Shown: positions 59,929 to 64,000 of the stretch, in pieces
Numbering within the stretch: the stretch's first letter is position 1
Layout of the letters: each line of letters begins with the position of its first letter
Origin: Argentina anserina
Taxonomy: Eukaryota > Streptophyta > Magnoliopsida > Rosales > Rosaceae
Reading direction: 5' to 3'
DNA: 64,000 nt
Assembly (NCBI RefSeq): GCF_933775445.1
Contig: NC_065873.1
Coordinates: forward strand, 23,498,001-23,562,000
The notes under the pieces: model-generated
Told to the model about the DNA's origin: nothing
What the model saw: only the letters and a program-made list of their open reading frames with translations
The model's database searches: none
Made by a program: the position numbers and the translations under genes

Positions 59929-60336
59929 CAGATTTTCTCAAATGCGGAGGTCCGCACCAATGATTTTGGTGCGGATTTCCATTTTTTACCACTTTTTGAT
60001 CGAATTTTCTCGTCTCCACCGTCTAGTATCTAGATAATATTGCGTAGATCATCTCTGCAAAGTTTCAGTCAATTTGGTAATCGTTAAGGCCCTCAAAATC
60101 TAATAATAAATGGACGGACCGAATTCTGTCAAACCGTTACCGTTCATATTTTTAACAGAAAAACGAAATTTTGAGGGCCTTAAAGATTACCAAATTGGCT
60201 GAAATTTTGCAGAGATGATCTACACAATATTATCTAGATACTAGACGGTGGAGATGAGAAAATTTGATCAAAAAATGATAAAAAGATGGAAATCCGCACC
60301 AAAATCTTGGTGCGGACCTCCGCAGCCAAGAAGGGC
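59929..60336 (-). mobile_element. foldback MITE, copy 2
   Basis: A 408-bp palindrome of the same family as 14449-14857 in the opposite orientation, with arms around GCGGAGGTCCGCACCAATGA. Bordered by TATATA on both sides. It directly follows another foldback MITE. Confidence 0.85.
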
Positions 60337-61001
60337 TATATATATATATAGAAGTTCTTCAGCTATACAATAACATATAATTATGGGTTTGTGCGGTTGC
60401 CTTCAAATTAACACTATTAATTAATTTTATATATCTACATATAAGCTTCTAGGGAGGAAAATTTCGGACCAAATTTAAAGTAAGTAATAACTACTTAGTA
60501 TAAAACTGTGTGGATTCGCTAATTAATCTCCTTGAAATTAGCTAGCTGGAGTACTTTGCTAGCTAGCCCTTCTATTAGTTTTCGGCTTTGAAATTTGAGA
60601 AAAAGTTTTCAGTAATGGAGTGGAGAAAAGTTTTCTCAGTAACTCAATCTTCACCTATTTCACATTTTTACTGATATACAGACATACAGTATATGATTGA
60701 GATAAAAAATAAGCAGGCAGTCAGATATTTATTAAGATCCAATTCATAGAAGCGCTAAATTATAACATTCGTCATATCAAAATCAGCTTCCGGAACTTAA
60801 AGCACAGACTACTAATGTTTAACAAGGAAATTGAAACTAAAGTAAACGACAGCAATGGACGGATAATCGGACTCATATCATCTGCATGTCTGAAAAAAAA
60901 AAAGGGTCGAAAACATAATTGAGAACTGAGATTCTGACAGTCAATCATCCTCAGTCTTTGGAGCGATTAAAAGACCAACAATATATTATTAAGACCAATC
61001 A
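60337..61001. other. intergenic, 3' flank of second TOPLESS-like copy
   Basis: AT-rich, no gene recognised. The right part is presumably the 3' untranslated region of the broken gene at 61002. Confidence 0.5.
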
Positions 61002-61513
61002 TTAGTTCCTTCGAGGTCTTGGAAACCAGCTTGGAGTAGTAACAGTATGATTATTCGGTCCTGGTAACGCAAATTGGCCGGGAACTGCTTGAGGTGCTGG
61101 AATTGGAATAAGCGAAGCAGCAGGAATTGCCAGAGGAGCTGGAAGTTGTGGAGGTAGGATTACTGAATTTTTTTCGTGGTGGATGGGATACCGAAGTTTC
61201 CCAAACAGCAGAGGATTAGAGTACAAGTTCCATCTAATGACATCCAGCCTCTCCATCCTGTGGTACTGTGGATCCCCGTAGAACAAAAACAATTTATGCA
61301 TCCTACAATATTTGATTAATCGAACACATACATCAAAATTATTTAATATATGTATATATAATCTCACTCAACTACAACTTTTGAGTCGAAATCGTCGCAG
61401 TAATTAATCTATACCTGAAGTTATGCATATTCACCAGATCGGTTGCTTGGCTAAGCATGTGTTGATTGTAGACCGCCAAAGGTTGAAGTTTCTCACGGAT
61501 GATAAAACGCGCC
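61002..61513 (-). pseudogene. second TOPLESS-like gene, 3' exons only
   Basis: Two exons remain on the minus strand. 61513-61415 encodes a CTLH stretch (FIIREKLQPLAVYNQHMLSQ). 61302-61002 encodes MHKLFLFYGDPQYHRMERLD and SNPLLFGKLRYP, then a Pro/Ala-rich tail of about 60 residues (LPAPLAIPAASLIPIPAPQA) and a stop. Exon borders are at the same places as in the gene at 56399, so the two are tandem duplicates. The upstream exon is cut at 61513 in an Ala codon by the end of an LTR element; earlier exons are not in the window and may lie beyond it. The long tail is absent from the other copy. Confidence 0.78.
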
Positions 61514-62272
61514 TGTAACGACCCTAAAATTTCGAGCTTAAAAACTCAAAATTCTAAAGTCGTTAAACACAAAATAATCTCAAGAAAATCGAAATCATTT
61601 AAGTGCACAGCGGATCATCACTGAGTTATCAATACAACTCAGAAAACCAATTATTACAACCCAAATTTATAATTTACATTACGTAAGTTGGAATGTAATA
61701 ATCCTCACAATCTCTCACAAAATAGACACACAAAATCCTCACACAAGCTGGAGGTAAATCACTTCATGTTCTCTGAGCGGTCCGTCAATTCCCGCTAATC
61801 TACACCTGCGGAGTCATCCACAACACCATCGAATTGGTGCACCGGGATTGTAAACACAAACCCGGTAAGCTTTACAGCTCGTATGAGTAAAATCAAAATA
61901 TAATTCGCATATCAAAATATACGAAAGATCACAAAACAACAAATATAACTGCCCTCATGAGTCACTCGTCAGCCCATCTGGTTGACCCAAAGAAATATGA
62001 AATAAAACGTTCATGAGGAAATTAGGTAACCCTTCTGGTTACCCAATGCATTTATAATACGGGTACCAAGAACGCTGGTACACATCTGTTACCCCTCTCG
62101 TAATACACCGTTGATATTGGATAGCCACCCGCTACCCAACATCCAAAATACACCGAGTACCCATGAGCAGATAACCACCCGTTACCTCGCATGCAGTACT
62201 AAGGCAGACAGACTAGAGCTCTAACTGTATCGTAACTTTCGCCCGGCCAAAGGCTAGGTTTCGACTTGCCAA

Positions 62273-62470
62273 ACACGTACAATAATCTCACATCATATTG
62301 TACCAAAATCAGGTCCGAAGACAATTCACATTTTAACAATCACAATGTTAAAAATCACGTACAATAATCACACATCATATTGTACCACACATCACGTCCG
62401 AAGACAAATCACAATTTTTAACATTCTCCGTGATAAAATCATGTACAATAATCACTCATCATATTGTACG
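62273..62470. repeat. 84-bp tandem repeat, three copies
   Basis: ACGTACAATAATCNCACATC recurs at 62273, 62357 and 62441 with 84-bp spacing, with CGTCCGAAGACAAATCACA between copies. Part of the LTR element. Confidence 0.75.
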
Positions 62471-63086
62471 TTTTAAAACTTTCACGATATCACCAAAATA
62501 AAAATCATAACAATATATTATATAGCAAACTATATATATTCGTATTTATTACCATTTATACAATATATACATAGTTCACTATATTCTATACATGTCATAT
62601 TTCATAAACACCTGAAGAATTACGTACAATATTCTCACATACTCATGCTCAATTTTCCGTCACCGAAATGACTATTTTTAATGCATTAATAACAGTACGT
62701 AATTTAATGAACTATATATATATTATGTACCTATTACCATTATACTATATATATGTAGTCCACTAAATTATATACATGTTATAATTCATTTGATAAACAC
62801 ACTTGCAAAATGTTGAATCACCACGAGGGTAGATTCGTAAATTCAGTGAGATTTTACTCACCTTATCGACTCGAGCGTAATTCACAATTCCCGATGATAT
62901 TTCCTTTCCTCGATTTAGCGATCACCTTGAAAAGATAAGAAAAGAATTTAGAATCGTTTCGTAACCTTTAAATGCCGAAACAGTAATAATCGGTTACTGT
63001 TCAGCAATTTTCGGTTTTACGAAGTTACTGTTCAGTGGTACTATTCACTGTTACTATTTCCGGATACTGTACAAATATGCAATTAA

Positions 63087-63341
63087 TACGTATTTTTGTA
63101 CGTATAAATATTATGTACGTATTTCTGTACGCATAAATATTATGTACGTATTTCTGTACGTATAAATATTATGTACGTATTTCTGTACGTATAAATATTA
63201 ATACATATTTCTGTACGTATAAATATTAATACGTATTTCTGTACGTATAAATATAATATACGTATTTCTGTACGTATAAATATTAATACGTATTTCTGTA
63301 CGTATAAATATTAATACGTATTTCTGTACGTATACGTACGA
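63087..63341. repeat. 28-29-bp tandem repeat, nine copies
   Basis: Nine units of TACGTATTTCTGTACGTATA plus AATATTA(TG). Each unit contains the palindrome TACGTA and a STTGTACG-like core, so single strands could fold. Part of the LTR element. Confidence 0.9.
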
Positions 63342-64000
63342 TTTAAATGTAAATACAAATTCAGTAAATAAAATTTACTAAATTACCCTTTTACAAATTA
63401 CTTTTTACATTTACTGAAAGTAATTTATATTTACATTTACCGAAGGCAAAACTTAATTACATTTACCGTAGTAAATAAAATTTACATTTACATTTAAGTA
63501 AATTACCAAAATACCCCTATCGGAAACACTGTCGCACCGCCGCACGTGGCGGCGCGTGGGGTGCACGCGCCACCCGCCGGCAGGCCGCGCGTGGGGCACA
63601 CGCGCCGAGCCCAGAGACGGCGCGTAGCACGCCACCGCCGCCCCAAAACTCTCCCCTCCCTTCCTCCGCCCTTCCCTCGGCCTCACGCCGCCCCTAGGCT
63701 ACTCCACGCACTAACACGCGCCGCCCACTGCGGCGGTAAGCCTTCTCTTTCAAACCTTCTCCAATCCCCCTCCGATCTCCTCACATCCATCCCAAAATCA
63801 TCCAAAATCATCACACAACATCAATATCATCATTCCTTACCTTGATTGCACGGCGGAGCCCTTGAATCGACGATGGTGAAGCTTGAGGTGCCGGCGGAGG
63901 AGATCGAGCAGTAGTGGAGGTAGGCGGCGATTCGAGGCTTAATCCTTGACGCGTGGTTCCAGGGATGAGGAGGAGCGGTGGCGAGCTTGCCTCGAGCACG

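Larger units (their letters stand above)
61514..64000 (-). mobile_element. end of a large LTR element, continues past the window
   Basis: Begins abruptly TGTAACGACCCTAAAATTTC within a TOPLESS-like exon. On the minus strand this is an LTR ending GGGTCGTTACA, the form seen in plant Del/Tekay-type gypsy LTRs. The following 2.5 kb has no gene: it carries tandem repeats (62273-62470, 63087-63341) and a GC-rich end (63530-64000). The second LTR border, target duplication and coding part are not in the window, so the class is inferred from the terminus only. Confidence 0.55.

Noticed and set aside
63453..63999. Arg/Pro/Ala-rich ORFs at the right edge
   Set aside because: They arise from GC-rich LTR-like DNA without start context or domain; kept as part of the LTR element.

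Overview
The window is nuclear DNA of a flowering plant, almost certainly a eudicot. Its genes have many short GT-AG introns, the families are plant-specific (PHOX TPR-PB1 protein, TOPLESS-like LisH-CTLH proteins, F-box/DUF295 proteins, serine-rich protein), and roughly half the sequence is plant transposable elements. The family cannot be fixed from sequence alone; a rosid is plausible but that is a guess.

Host genes, left to right: a 5-exon ribosomal protein uS17 (RPS11) gene on the minus strand (1173-2921); divergently transcribed from it, a 9-exon multi-pass membrane protein of the At2g25270/At2g12400 type (3676-7262); a single-exon serine-rich protein (27742-28419); a 7-exon mitochondrial calcium uptake protein MICU (32655-35456); a 2-exon PHOX/CLMP1-type TPR-PB1 protein (36982-39237); three tandem minus-strand F-box/DUF295 copies (40012-51084), all damaged to some degree; an 8-exon MEMO1-family gene (52556-55155); and two minus-strand TOPLESS-like genes that encode only the LisH-CTLH dimerisation and repressor-binding region, one apparently intact (56399-57286) and one broken (61002-61513). 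The exon models were joined by hand and keep frame throughout. Membrane protein, MEMO1 and PHOX, and MICU and PHOX, are neighbours on two separate Arabidopsis chromosomes (At2g25270-25290 and At4g32060-32070), so this window looks like the unsplit ancestral gene order.

Mobile DNA: an 10.8-kb Ty3/gypsy element of Tat type (15605-26415) with 473-bp LTRs, dual RNase H, an antisense spliced gene and thirteen exact 66-bp tandem units; a 5.4-kb Ty1/copia element (44603-50012) sitting in the last codons of an F-box gene; an internally deleted copia derivative (31052-32205); a TRIM retrotransposon (41587-43745) inside a second F-box copy, itself split by a hAT-like element that contains two palindromic MITEs; a PIF/Harbinger-like element (11536-13112); two copies of one 409-bp foldback MITE; another foldback MITE; and the end of a large LTR element (61514 to the right edge) that cut the second TOPLESS-like gene.

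The most interesting points are the short TOPLESS-like proteins, which could act as natural competitors of TOPLESS corepressors; the antisense spliced gene in the Tat element; the nonsense-only decay of its polyprotein; and the F-box cluster, where target-site duplications let the insertion order be read directly. I found no sign of a wholly new system; these are leads, not proof.
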